DNA from: Aphidius gifuensis
Taxonomy: Eukaryota; Arthropoda; Insecta; Hymenoptera; Braconidae
Direction of reading: 5' to 3'
DNA length: 64,000 nucleotides
Assembly (NCBI RefSeq): GCF_014905175.1
Contig: NC_057788.1
Coordinates: 2,046,001-2,110,000, forward strand
Shown: one piece after another, positions 35,803 to 47,435 of the stretch
Layout of the letters: each line of letters begins with the position of its first letter
How positions within the stretch are numbered: the first letter of the stretch is position 1
Program-made: the position numbers and the translations under genes
Notes under the pieces: generated by a model
The model's input: only the letters and a program-made list of their open reading frames with translations
Told to the model about the DNA's origin: nothing
The model's database searches: none

Positions 35803-38140
35803 TTAAATATCTGTATTATCATTTTTAAGACCAAGATTATTTAACAAAGCTTTTGAATTTGGATCTCTACCTCTAAATCTACGAAAAACTTCACCAGCAT
35901 GTACACTACCACCAAGTGATAAAAATGTATCTCTAAATCTTTGTGATATAATTTTTTTAGCATCATCATCATTATTTGGTACTTCATTAAATGCACTATA
36001 TGCATCAGCAGCCATCATTTGACTCCAAAGATTACTATAATATGCAGCACTCCAATTACCAGTAAATATTGCACTCCATGATGTTATAAATGATTCATTT
36101 TTATCTCTTGGCATAACAAAATGTTGTTTATACAAACGTTTCATAATTGTCAACCAAAATTCATCAAGTTCATGAAGTTTTAAATCAAAACGTGCAAAAT
36201 AAAGTTCCTTACATAATTTATAACCAGCCATATGTGATCTTGAATTTATTAAATTTCTAATAGTATCATCTGGTAATGGCTCATTTGTTTTATAATGACA
36301 TGATATATTTTTTAATACATCACTTTCATATATAAAATTTTTCATATAATGTCCAGATAATTCAACAGCATCCCATTCAATTGACGATAAACCAGCAATT
36401 TCTGAATTTTCAACATTTGTTAATAAATGCTGTAATAAATTACCAAATTTATGAAACAATAATGATACATCATTTATTGTTAACAATGATGGCTCATTAT
36501 TTTTTGGTGGATTAAAATTAAATATCAATGATGCCAATGGTATTGTATTCATATATTTACTTTTACTTTTTAAACCAACCATCCAACTATTTTCATGTGT
36601 TAATGATAATTTATAATCCGTTCTTTCATATGGATCAAGATAAAAATGTGCAATTGGTATTGTTGTTGATTTATTTAAATCATATACATCAAAAAATTTA
36701 ACATCTGAATGCCATACATCAGTTTTTTTACCTTCAATTATTTTAACATTAAATAATTTTTCAATTAAATTAAATAAACCATTTAATACATGTGGTAATG
36801 GAAAATATTGTTGTATTAATTCATCTTTAATATTACGTGTTTTACGATAATGTTGTCTACTCCAATAATCAACATCCCAAGCTTGTATGGTATCATTAAA
36901 ACCATGATTTTTAGAAAATTCAGTTAATTCTTTAAATTCATTTTCTTGTGCTGGTCTAGCAGTATCAAGTAATGAATCCATAACATTATATATATTATCT
37001 AAATTACCAGCAACTTTTGTTTCCATACTCATGTGTGACCATGATTTATAGCCTAATATTTTAGCTTGTCTATGACGATTATCTCTAATATCTTCAAGTG
37101 TTGTACTATTACGTAGTGCATTTTCACTGTGCATTGCACATCTACCAACATTTCCATTCCATACATTGTATCTTAAATCACGATCAGGACAATATTCCAT
37201 AAATTTATCAACAATTTTTGGCTCAAGTGTTATTTTCCATGGTCCATTTTTATAATTTTTTTTATCAATTGATATGATTTTTAAATAATCTTCAGGAAAA
37301 TCATATACAATTGATGGATTATTTATTGTTATTTTAAATCTTTTTGTTGCTAATTCAACTTTGTCATTAAATTCTTTCATATTTGTGTTTATTTTATATG
37401 CTGTACTTTCATAATATCTTTTTGTTTTATCATGTGTTATATCAAGACCATTTAAACGTCCTTCTAATACATATTTTTTTAACAAACGTTCATGTTCATA
37501 TGTTAAATTTGAATTGTTTTTAGATAAATATTCTTTGCATGCATTGTATATTGGTAAACTTGTATGTTTTGTTGATCTTGCTTGTGTCATACGTTTATTT
37601 ATACTTTGATAATATTTTGTTGGCATTAAACTTTGATTACCAAAAAAAAGAGTTTTAGCAATACCCCAAGTTGTTTCAATTGGTACATTTATTTCTTCCA
37701 ATGGATTTATAACAACATCAACAATATTTAAATTATCTTTGTTTGCTAAAATATTATCATCAATATTTTTAATTGCTTGTTCATATAAAACTGTTTGTTT
37801 TCCAATTGCTGCTATTGATCTTTCATATGTAAATGAATTAAATTCTGGTAAACCATCTTCTTTTAATAATGGATCTTTGTCTGGTAAATCTTCTCCAATT
37901 TCTGGTAATCTTTAATAATAACAATATAATAACAATTAATAATAATATTTTATTCAAATTGTTTTTTTTTTTTTATTATAAAAATTTAAAAATATTAAAA
38001 TACACAGCTTAACCTAAAAAGATTTTAGACATTAAAAATGTCAGTACTTACAGAATAATATAGCCAGTATGACGATTTGGTATTTTTACAAGTGAATTAC
38101 GAGTAAGAATTAATCTTTTACCACAAAATGATATTGCCAT
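35803..38140 (-). CDS. Oligopeptidase A-like M3 protein with degenerate active site
   Basis: Exons 38140-38052 and 37909-35803 join in phase to 731 residues, normal for the oligopeptidase A (PrlC) branch of family M3. The fold is recognisable throughout: LLPEIGEDLP, WKITLEPKIV, NVWNGNVGRCA, ILGYKSWSHMSMETKVAG, WDVDYWSRQHYRK, IEWDAVEL, and the C-terminal FRDTFLSLGGSVHAGEVFRRFRGRDP. The zinc motif, normally HEFGH, reads HKFGN (residues 516-520, bases 36453-36439): the catalytic Glu is Lys and the second zinc His is Asn, while the downstream Glu (about 546) remains. It should therefore not be a zinc peptidase. The basic start (CGKRLILTRNSLVKIPNRH), free of acidic residues, looks like a mitochondrial presequence. 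The long open frame argues against a pseudogene. Confidence 0.88.
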
Positions 38141-38460
38141 GTTGATATTTTTATTATTAATTTTTATTTATTCATTTAAAATGCCGATGCAATAATTGTT
38201 TTTTATGTTGCACAAAGTTGCAACACACACACATTAAAAAATTCATAGAAATTCAATGAAGCTAGATCTCAAGGTGGAGCCACAAAATCTTCCGGAAATT
38301 TAAGAATAAAATAATAATTAAAATCTAGCAGGATAAAAAAGAAAATTTTTAATTTTAAAGAAAAAATTAATTAAAAATTTTACAGTAATTTTTATTGATC
38401 ATTAAAAATAATTAAAAAATATTATTGTGTTATTGAATTTGAATATTGAATTTGACTTTT
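38141..38460 (-). promoter_or_regulatory. Spacer with ETS-type site upstream of the M3 gene
   Basis: About 320 bases between the M3 start and the chitin synthase stop. CTTCCGGAAA (38289-38298) is a palindromic ETS/GABP-type site about 150 bases before the ATG, common at promoters of mitochondrial genes. The remainder includes the chitin synthase gene's downstream neighbour sequence and A/T runs. Confidence 0.35.
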
Positions 38461-41400
38461 TTATCTTGGTAATGATGGTTCAATTTCTTCATTTTCTTCT
38501 TGTATAAATGATGGATTATCATAGCTATATGATTTATTAATTTCTCGTTGATTATTATCAGTAGGACTTTGATAAATATGTTCTGAATTTGTACGTTGAA
38601 ATTGTGATTTTCTTTGATGAGCAACAAATGTTGTTCTACGACGTTCAAATGCTTTTAATACATTTTGTGATATACCAGATGATGTCAGTCTTGGATTATC
38701 TATATAATATTTATTAAATTTATTATTAAATTTGATAAAAATGATTTATTATAAAAATAATATTTACCAGATTTTTCACGAAGATTTTGACGAAAAACTG
38801 TATCAAAATTTGCTGGAATTTTAATTTTTTTATCATTATTTTCTATTAATTCATGTACTGTTTTACGTTTCCCCGGTGATTTTCCAACACTTTGTCTTGT
38901 TTTTGGTGATACTGGATTTGCATTATCTTCAGCAATTTTTTGTAAACCATCAACAAGATCCTCAACATGTTCATCAAGTGATAATTCAGTTGTATTACTT
39001 TTTGACTGTAGAAAAAAAAAGTTAAAATTAATATTAAAAAATCCAATTCATCAGTATAATATAGTAATATAAATCCAACCAACATTCCAACGAAATAATT
39101 TTAATGGTGTATTAGCTAAAATATGATGAAATGTTTCAAATCTGTGAAACAACATTGCAACAAATTGTACAAATAATATTAAAACAAAACCAAGAATAAA
39201 TAGACAACCAATTGGTTCTAATTGTAAATAATCTTTATCAATATGTACTTCATTCATAGCTCGATCATATGATATATTATATGATGCACCAAATGGCCAA
39301 TTAATATGTAATATATCTTTTTTTAATTGCATTAAAAATACAATTAACACAAATAATGCATTAATCATAAAAAATTTAAATAAATATTCATTACGAAGTT
39401 CTTTAAGTGTTTCAGCTATTTTTTCTAATTGTTTTTTATCTTCATCAATTGGATAAAGATATTTTGTTATTAAACGTTTCCAAAAAACTTCTTCTTCATG
39501 TGATAAAAATTCAATTCCACCTTTTGATATTTCATTGTCTTGTAGCCACGTTGGACTAACTAAAAAATTACAAAGTTTATTATCACGTTTTTTATAATTA
39601 TATTCATTTGAATTTATATTTGTAATTATTGTTAAATCATTTATTTTATTTTCATTCAAATCATCCAATTGTATATCATGTAATTTATCATCTTGAATTA
39701 TTGTTTGTTGACTTGTTTGACTTTCATTACCATCAAAATGTTTTTCAATTGAATCTAGCCGTGATCCAATTTTATCTAAAGATTGATTAATAATATCTAG
39801 CTTTAATTCTTCATTTGATACTTGATTATTTGTACAAAAAATACATTTAAATAATCCAGCAAATGAAAAATTAACAACACCATTTTCAATAATTTTATTT
39901 TTATTATTTATTGAGCTATTTATTGAATTTTTTGTGTCATTATTTATAACGACATCATTATTTTCAATTGGTTTTTGTTCTCTTGTTCCCCATGTTACAT
40001 TATTAATACTAAATAATGAAAATATTATTAATAATAAATACATTGATGGAACAGTTATGTAATACATTAATCCACATATTAAACAACCCCATTCATTTGG
40101 ATGTAATATACCAGTTATAATAAGTTGACCAACAACAGCAAAAAATAATATTGTACTTGGTGCTGTCCAGCCATCTTCAGCAATTTGTAACATAATACCA
40201 ACAAGTACAACAATCATAACAAGACCATATATTGCTGATATTATTGCTGCAACAAGTAACTGTAATTTTGCTTTACATGAAAAACAAATAACAACAAATA
40301 TTCCAATGGGAATTAAATTATAATATAAACTTGTCCAATTATCAATTTCAAATGCAGCAACAAATGCACCAACTAGCATTAAAAATATTGTACCTGGTCC
40401 AAGAATAGTACTACCTAAAAATAAACAAAAATATAATTTAATTTTTAATCACATAAGTAGCTATTATTATCATCATACCCATTAAAATCCATTGATATGC
40501 AATATAAGGTCTTGAAATATTTTCATTAGCTTGTCTTGTTTCTTTAGATGTATTTAAAAGATCAAATATATTTAATAATGTTGATGGAATCCATCGTCTT
40601 CTTTGATTATAAAATTCATTAAATGTTTCTGGTGCATGTGTAAATGAATCACTTGCTGCTGAATATTCAACTCGATAACCAGATTGTAATATCAATGTAC
40701 AAAGCCAACGATCTTCACCCTGATCATATTGTACATAATGTCTTGCATCAGTTGATCTTGTTGCATATTTTCTCATGACATTATCTTCCATCAATGCTTT
40801 TGCACGAAATAATGAAAAACATCCTGGACTACATAATACACTACCCATCATGTGTTCAGTTGATTTTTGTAACCAATGACCAATTGCATATTCAAATTTT
40901 TGAAACCAAACCATTGGACCTGAACCAACTGGATGAATTCTACCACATGCTGCACCAAGTGATTTATCACGTTTCATTAAATGTAGCAATACCTTAACTG
41001 CTGATGGATGAAAATCAATATCACCATCGAGAGTTAAAATATATGTATTTTCAGCAATTATTTCTTTACGATTTTTATGAATTGAACGATCCATTAAACG
41101 ATAACCAAGAAGATAATACATATACATTACCTAAAATTTATTAACATGTATATATTATTTAAATAAAAATAAATATATTTTTATATAATATTAACCTGAC
41201 TCCAACGTTTACGATGACGTATTTTATTTTTATCTTTTAAATGTGCTATTAATTTTGTTTGACCAGGTAGCTTCCATTCTAATCTACCACCATATGGTGC
41301 TGGATATTTCATTGGTGGTGATGCCAACATACCTAATCTTTCAACAGATATTTTCATACATTTAATTAATGTTTTAACATAAGAATTAACTTGTGTTTCA

Positions 41401-43818
41401 TTCTCATCATGATTACAAATACTCGTACAACCATACATACATTGAAATGCATCATCAAAAAATATATGAGCTAAAAAAAAATAATTAAATTAAATATATA
41501 TTTAATAGATAATTAATATTATTAACTTACTTTCTAATTCATAATAATCATCAATTTGTATTCTATAACGTTTTTGTGTAAATCTCATTGCTGATTGACA
41601 CAAATCAAGACGTAATATACTACTTATAAGTTGCATCATTTCATCTTGAAGTTCATGCCACATTGTTGCACATGCATATATTCTTGTAACACGATCACCT
41701 GGTTTTATAGCTGATGATAATGTCTCTGAATTACGTGTTGAATAGGTACCACAAGTATCTTCTGGACGAAATCCCTGATAATGTTTTTTTGTTCTTTGTT
41801 AATATTTATTTTAATAAGAAATATTTTTTAGTATTACCTCAATGTCTGCTGGATCTTCTGGTGCATCATCTTTTTTTCTATTTAGCATTAATGATTGATC
41901 AATGATCAGTGAGTCATATGAAGATACTGCAAAAATTCTATCAGATGTTGCAAGTCTTTCACAGTAAGGTGTCCAAATGTGCATTGTTATCCAAGCCTGG
42001 GACATTAACCAAGGTATCCAAAGCCATTTTTCCCATTGATTTATAAAATCATTAATAGTATAAATTTTTTTTGTCTCTTTGAAAAATACATATGATGGAA
42101 GATGTAATTCATGATATGCACATTTATTTGTTTCATAAATATTTGATAATACAAATATCGTTAAAATTGTTGATGGTAAAACAAGACTTATTGGAAATGC
42201 AAAACCAAATCGTTGCATCAATGTTCTACTTGAAAATTTTCCTGTAAAATAATAAAATTATTAGCTTTTTAAATAGTATTTTTAATTGTTAAAATAGTAT
42301 TTTAAATATTTACCACATGAATAAGTTACAAAAGATGCAAATGCATTTATTAAAAAAATTACAATTGGAGTTAATGTGTCTTCATTTGTAATACCAATAA
42401 ATTCATTTGTTGTATTTAAATATAAATTAAAATTTATTTTACCAGGTAAACAATTAAAAAATTTATCTTGATCAATATTTTTCCAAGAAACTATCATCAA
42501 TGAGGTCAATAAAAATGTTGTTATTCGTAAAATAGCAGTAACACCTTGAACAATTCCACGTGAAATTTCTAAATCATCTTTAATATTTGATAAAAATTTG
42601 ATGAAACCTAAAAAACAAATTTATTTTTTAAAATAATAAATGAATTTGTTTAAAATAATAATATATACTTACCAATTTTACTTTTTGGTGAAACATAATT
42701 TAGCCACCATCGACAAGATGATAAAATTAATACCCAAGGTAACAACAATTTAGCTGTATCATTAATTTCACTTAAAATTGGTAAAAAAATAATTCCACTT
42801 AGTTGACCAATCAATGCAAGAATATCACCAATCAAAAGAAAAATAAATATATTTCTAGATCCTTCTTGTTGTCGATTTCTTGATAATAATCCTTGAAAGA
42901 AAAATTAACAAATTAAATCCTCAACAAGTAAATAAATCAATTGACAAAAAAATTAATTAACGACTAAATTAATGAATAAATAAATGTTTTGTTTCTTTTT
43001 TTTTTTGTTTACCTAATACTGCAGGTATAAAACAAGTACAACTACTGACAGTAACAGCTTGAATTGTATCTAACTCTGGTAATATAACTAAAAAAAGAAT
43101 AGCCATTCCAATAGTATGAAATATTTCAAATAAACAAACTAATAATAAATACCATAAATTTGGAAATTTCTTTTTTTTAAATAATATATAATAAAATGTA
43201 TTTAACAGTGTTATTCCTTCAGCAAATGAAAAACTAAATATAATACACCACCACCAAGTAAGACGACTTTCTTCAGGTATTATTGTCGTTATTTTTTCAA
43301 TACTAGCTCGATTTTCTAAAACACAAAAAACAATTACAGTTACATTTATTTGCCAAATGAATTTAATTGTTTGATTTAATTTTAACTCTTACCAATTTTA
43401 TTGTAAATACAATATGGAATTGCTTGAGTTTTTTCAATTTGTGATGTTGCTAATAAAATTGTCAGCTTTGATAATACACCACAAAAAATTGTTAAAATAA
43501 ATAATACAATGTATGTTAAAAATTTAACAACTTGAAGTGAAAAATCATAAATGCTTGTATCAGCATTTGAGCCAGTTTTTATTTTTGGTGGAAAATGACG
43601 AAATAAATCCCAACCGTAAATTTCTTCTTTCTCTTCTTCTTCATCACTACAAAAGTAACAAAAATAAATAATTAATTTTAAAATAGGATATTTAATAATT
43701 ATATAAATATTAATATTAACTTTTTTTCTTCTGAATCATAATCACTGTCACTTGGATACTCAAATTCATCAACATTATAGCTCATTTTACGATCATTATT
43801 TCTATCATTTAGAACCAT
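38461..43818 (-). CDS. Chitin synthase, probably class B (CHS2, midgut type)
   Basis: Membrane glycosyltransferase (GT2) that polymerises UDP-GlcNAc into chitin. Twelve exons (43818-43721, 43646-43393, 43315-43013, 42891-42673, 42607-42314, 42241-41838, 41774-41531, 41470-41196, 41130-40479, 40414-39084, 39005-38768, 38699-38461) join in phase to 1516 residues, the usual insect length. Landmarks are the N-terminal GWDLFRHFPP, membrane segments, HIFFDDAF, LTLDGDID, GSVLCSPGCFSLFR, YDQGEDRWLC, and product-binding QRRRW (about residue 873), then NNVTWGTRE and C-terminal membrane spans. The class-A gene has a duplicated alternative exon for a C-terminal membrane span; here that region lies inside one 1331-base exon with no second copy, and the TM wording resembles class B. 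Class assignment is about 65 percent sure. Confidence 0.92.
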
Positions 43819-43902
43819 ATTTTAATAGATTTTTTTTATTCTCTGGTCAATTTAATTTACTTATTTCACAACGCGTTGAATGACACTGAGGCACTTTAAT
43901 GG

Positions 43903-43931
43903 CTTATCTTTTCAATATCGATTGCGATAAG
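43903..43931 (-). promoter_or_regulatory. Two GATA-factor sites upstream of chitin synthase
   Basis: CTTATCT (43903-43909; AGATAAG on the gene strand) and CGATAAG (43925-43931) lie 85-115 bases before the ATG, flanking a TATCGATT. GATA factors drive midgut genes in insects, so this fits a class-B (gut) chitin synthase. The inference rests on short motifs. Confidence 0.35.
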
Positions 43932-44818
43932 ATTCGGAAATCTATTGAATTGCTGAAACAATTCTAACAAACCATTTGTATTAATATTTTTTTTTTTTTC
44001 TATAGATAAAGAATACATAAGGTCATTGATGTAAAAAAAAAAAAAAATTTATAAGCTTGGAGAGAAATAGCTAATCATAGTTCTGGTAAAAAAATCATAA
44101 AAAGATAAAATTTTATATATAAATAATAATCATTGTTATTGATGACTTAATTCTCATATTTTTATAAATATTTTTTATCAATGAAATTGATAAATATTTT
44201 CATAGACCATGACATATGTTGGCAATTGTAATTTTAAATTCTGTAAATATTGTACAACTGTTTTATTTCTGAAATATAAAAATAAACAATTAAAAAAAAA
44301 TTACAAATATATTATTGATATAATTTATATCTTTTTATGATTTTTTTTTATCAATCATTCTGTTGTTAATTTTCAAAAAAACTGAGAAGCAAATTAGCTA
44401 ATTTACTTTTGATTTTTGACTTCTAAATAATCATGTGATTCATTATAAGATTTGTGTTTAAAAAAACACGTTGATTCACTCGAGACTGCTCCAGATTACC
44501 AAACAATTAAACCATCAGTGGATCCAGTGTAATCCATCAGTCATTTTGGAGTAAATTCATCAAAAAATAATGAACTCTTCAAGTACCTTGATAAAAAAAT
44601 AAGACAAATAATTAAAAAACATCAATAATCAACATATAATAATTAATATAAATATATAAACATAACCATGGAGCATTGATAAGCATGATTTATCATCATT
44701 CATCAACATCATCAAAAACTTATCAAAACAATCAAAATATAAATTCCTTTTGCTCGATTTTCATGTAACAGTAAACGCATGCGTAATCATCTTCGAAAAA
44801 TCAGCTAAAAAAAAAAAA

Positions 44819-44836
44819 TATATATATATATATATA
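44819..44836. repeat. (TA)9 microsatellite
   Basis: Uninterrupted TA dinucleotide tract following an A-run. Confidence 0.8.
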
Positions 44837-45657
44837 GCAACTGATACAAGTACAACTCATACATACATGTTGTTAAAAAAAAATATACCTATATAAAAAA
44901 AAAAAAAAAGTATATTCATAAAACGTACATACACCGAAATGACTTGCTCAACAACATGGCAAATTGTTGCGCGATTTCGGCCTAAAAAATTATAAAAAAA
45001 AAAATATTATTATATTAACAACAACCAACAAGTGTAAATAAATAATTGTTCAAAACAATACTCCAACAAACAAATAAATAAATCTAAATTTTATAAATAA
45101 ATTTATAAATGCCAACTAAAAATAAATTATTATTTTTTTTTTTTGACAATCAAGATTAACAAAAATAAAAAAAAAAAAGTTCAACTAAAAAAAAAAAATT
45201 AAATAAATAAAAAACAATTTATTATAAAAAAAAAAAATAATTGTGTGTGTGGATGTTTGCAAGTCCAAGTCAAACCAGTGATTTTTTTTTTTACTTTGTT
45301 TATTGTTTTTATTTTTTTAATTTAATTTTTATTATTATTGAAAAAGAAATAAAAGGAAAAACAATGTGCTAGTGCGTTTTAATAAATAACATAAATAAAT
45401 ATTATTCAGTGATAAAAAACAAAAATAAAAAATAAAAAAAACAAGCAATAAAATAATAATAATAATAACGAAAGAGTCATATATCAGTTAAACAATTAAA
45501 AATAATACAACAAAAGCCAAACTCCAAAAAAAAAATAAAATAAAACTGTTAAATGACCTGGATATAATTTTAAATTGAATTAAAATTAAATGATAATTAT
45601 TGTTTAATAGCAATTGACAATTGTTGTTTATTAAAAAAAAAATCAAATAATTAAAAA

Positions 45658-47435
45658 ATGGGTGCTAAAACAAGTACAGTAGCACAAACAACTGGTGGTA
45701 ATGGTCAATCATCAAATGGTGGTAATGATACTATTCAGGGATTTTCAATATTACGTTCATTACCTGGTGGTGTTGGTCTATTACAACATCAACAAACAAA
45801 TCAAACACAATCAAGATTACAAAGTGATAGTAGACAACGTGCACGTTCATTAAGTTCAGTACCAGATTTAACAACAAATGAACAAAATAATATTGGTAAT
45901 ACAGTTGGTGTTAATGTTGGACAAGCACTTGGTCTTGTTAGTCTTGATTCAGATGATGGTGATGAAGACAGTGGTAGAGTTTATGCTGCTCATAGTTTAC
46001 CATCACATATATGGTCATTAAATGGTAAATAATCATCAACAAGTTCATTCATTATTTATTTTTTAGGTATATTTAAATTTACTCCATTTTATCAATTACA
46101 ATTTTTTTCTTTACATAAATTAATTGTTTATATTTTTAGAAATGTTTAAATTAAAAAAGGGTTGTTTATTAAAAGAGAGATTGTCATTTAACACGTCGAA
46201 AAAATGACGATGGTGATGATGATGATGACGATGATGACAACACTTGATATAAAAATAAACAAAAAACTTGTATTTATAAAATTTAATTTATGTTGATGGA
46301 TTGTTGATGGATGGGTGGTTTGTTGGGTGAATTGAATTGGGGGGTTGTTGATAATTAAGAGAGGGAGGTTTATATGTAATAATGGATGATAAAAAAGAGG
46401 GGTATATGAGGGATTTGTTTTGGCGCGTGTTGCCGGGGTGGTTGGCCTGGTAACCGAAGGTCGACAATCGATGCCGGGTGTGAAATTATGTTAACATCAT
46501 CATTGAATTGCACAGGGCCGTGGCAGGGCCCTGCTTCATTAATTATTATTATTACCCTGTGTTTATTTAACTTTTTTCTTTTTTTTTTTCTTATTTTTCA
46601 ATCTATTTTTAACAATTGAAATGTGACAATCAAGCAATCATTGTGATTATTAGCCAGTAAATTAAACTGACTGAAATAACAAGGGGACCAGATAAAAAAA
46701 AATATATATATTTTTAAATAATTGTTGATGAATTATTGAGTAAATTGAAGGGATTTAAATTATTAATTTTAACCTTGATGATGGTGATGATGATGATAAA
46801 TTTGTTTGTGATAATTTGAAGGGGATGATTTTAAATAATATGGGATTAATTGTGAGCTCGTGTTTAAATGAAACTGAGACTGAGGTCGTACGTAATCATC
46901 ATGTTAGACAACTTATTTATGGTAAAATTAATTTATTCATTCAACTATTATCGCTGTTGTTTGCAGGAGATCCTATAGATTATAATTATATTTGGCAAAA
47001 TTGAATAAATTTTTTTTTTTTTCAACAGGTCTCAAGTGTCCTGTATGCTCAAAATTCATATTGCCAGATGATATTGAATGTCATTTGGTAATGTGCCTGA
47101 CAAAACCACGTTTAAGTTATAATGGTAAATAGCTAATAATAAACATTAACAATATATTTTTGTTATTAAATTGTTTATTAAATTTATTACAGAGGATGTA
47201 CTTGCTGATGAAAAAGGTGAATGTGTCATATGCCTAGAAGAATTGATACCTGGTGACGTGATAGCTCGCCTACCTTGTCTCTGCATATACCACAAAAAGT
47301 AATTATAGAAAAATTAATTATTCAATTGATAATTTATGTTTAATATATGTTTTTTTTTTTGTTTGTTCAAATTATAGCTGTATTGATAAATGGTTTCAAG
47401 TTAATCGCAGCTGTCCTGAACACCCTGGTGACTGA
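45658..47435 (+). CDS. ZNRF1/2-type RING E3 ubiquitin ligase
   Basis: Membrane-attached E3 ligase of the ZNRF family (endolysosomal and synaptic-vesicle membranes in vertebrates). Four exons (45658-46024, 47029-47124, 47193-47298, 47378-47435) join in phase to 208 residues. MGAKTSTV gives an N-myristoylation signal. A low-complexity Gln/Gly/Ser region contains RARSLSSVPDL and AAHSLPSHIWSL, conserved in the family. The C-terminus is a zinc finger (CPVCSKFILPDDIECHLVMC) followed directly by a RING (ECVICLEEL, LPCLCIYHKNCIDKWF, SCPEHP). The first intron is long (1004 bases) and contains a GC-rich island. ZNRF1 and ZNRF2 cannot be separated here. Confidence 0.9.
46411..46540 (+). promoter_or_regulatory. 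GC-rich island in the first ZNRF intron
   Basis: About 130 bases (from ggatttgttttggcgcgtg to ctgcttcatt) are strikingly rich in G+C for this window. They include the 12-base palindrome GCAGGGCCCTGC (46523-46534) preceded by a second CAGGGCC. No open frame of note crosses it. It could be an intronic enhancer, an alternative promoter or a non-coding RNA. Confidence 0.4.

Larger units (their letters stand above)
43819..45657. other. Divergent spacer, chitin synthase / ZNRF E3
   Basis: About 1.8 kb. It contains paired GATA sites near the chitin synthase start, an AT-only hairpin (44166-44182 with 44186-44199), the 10-base palindrome ACGCATGCGT (44775-44784), a GC-richer patch (44941-44990), a (TA)9 tract and several A-runs. 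The part near 45657 is probably ZNRF 5' UTR. No gene is seen. Confidence 0.45.

Noticed and set aside
44166..44199. AT-only hairpin with a 3-base loop as a microRNA candidate
   Set aside because: Composition and loop length do not suit a microRNA precursor; such hairpins are expected by chance in AT-rich DNA.
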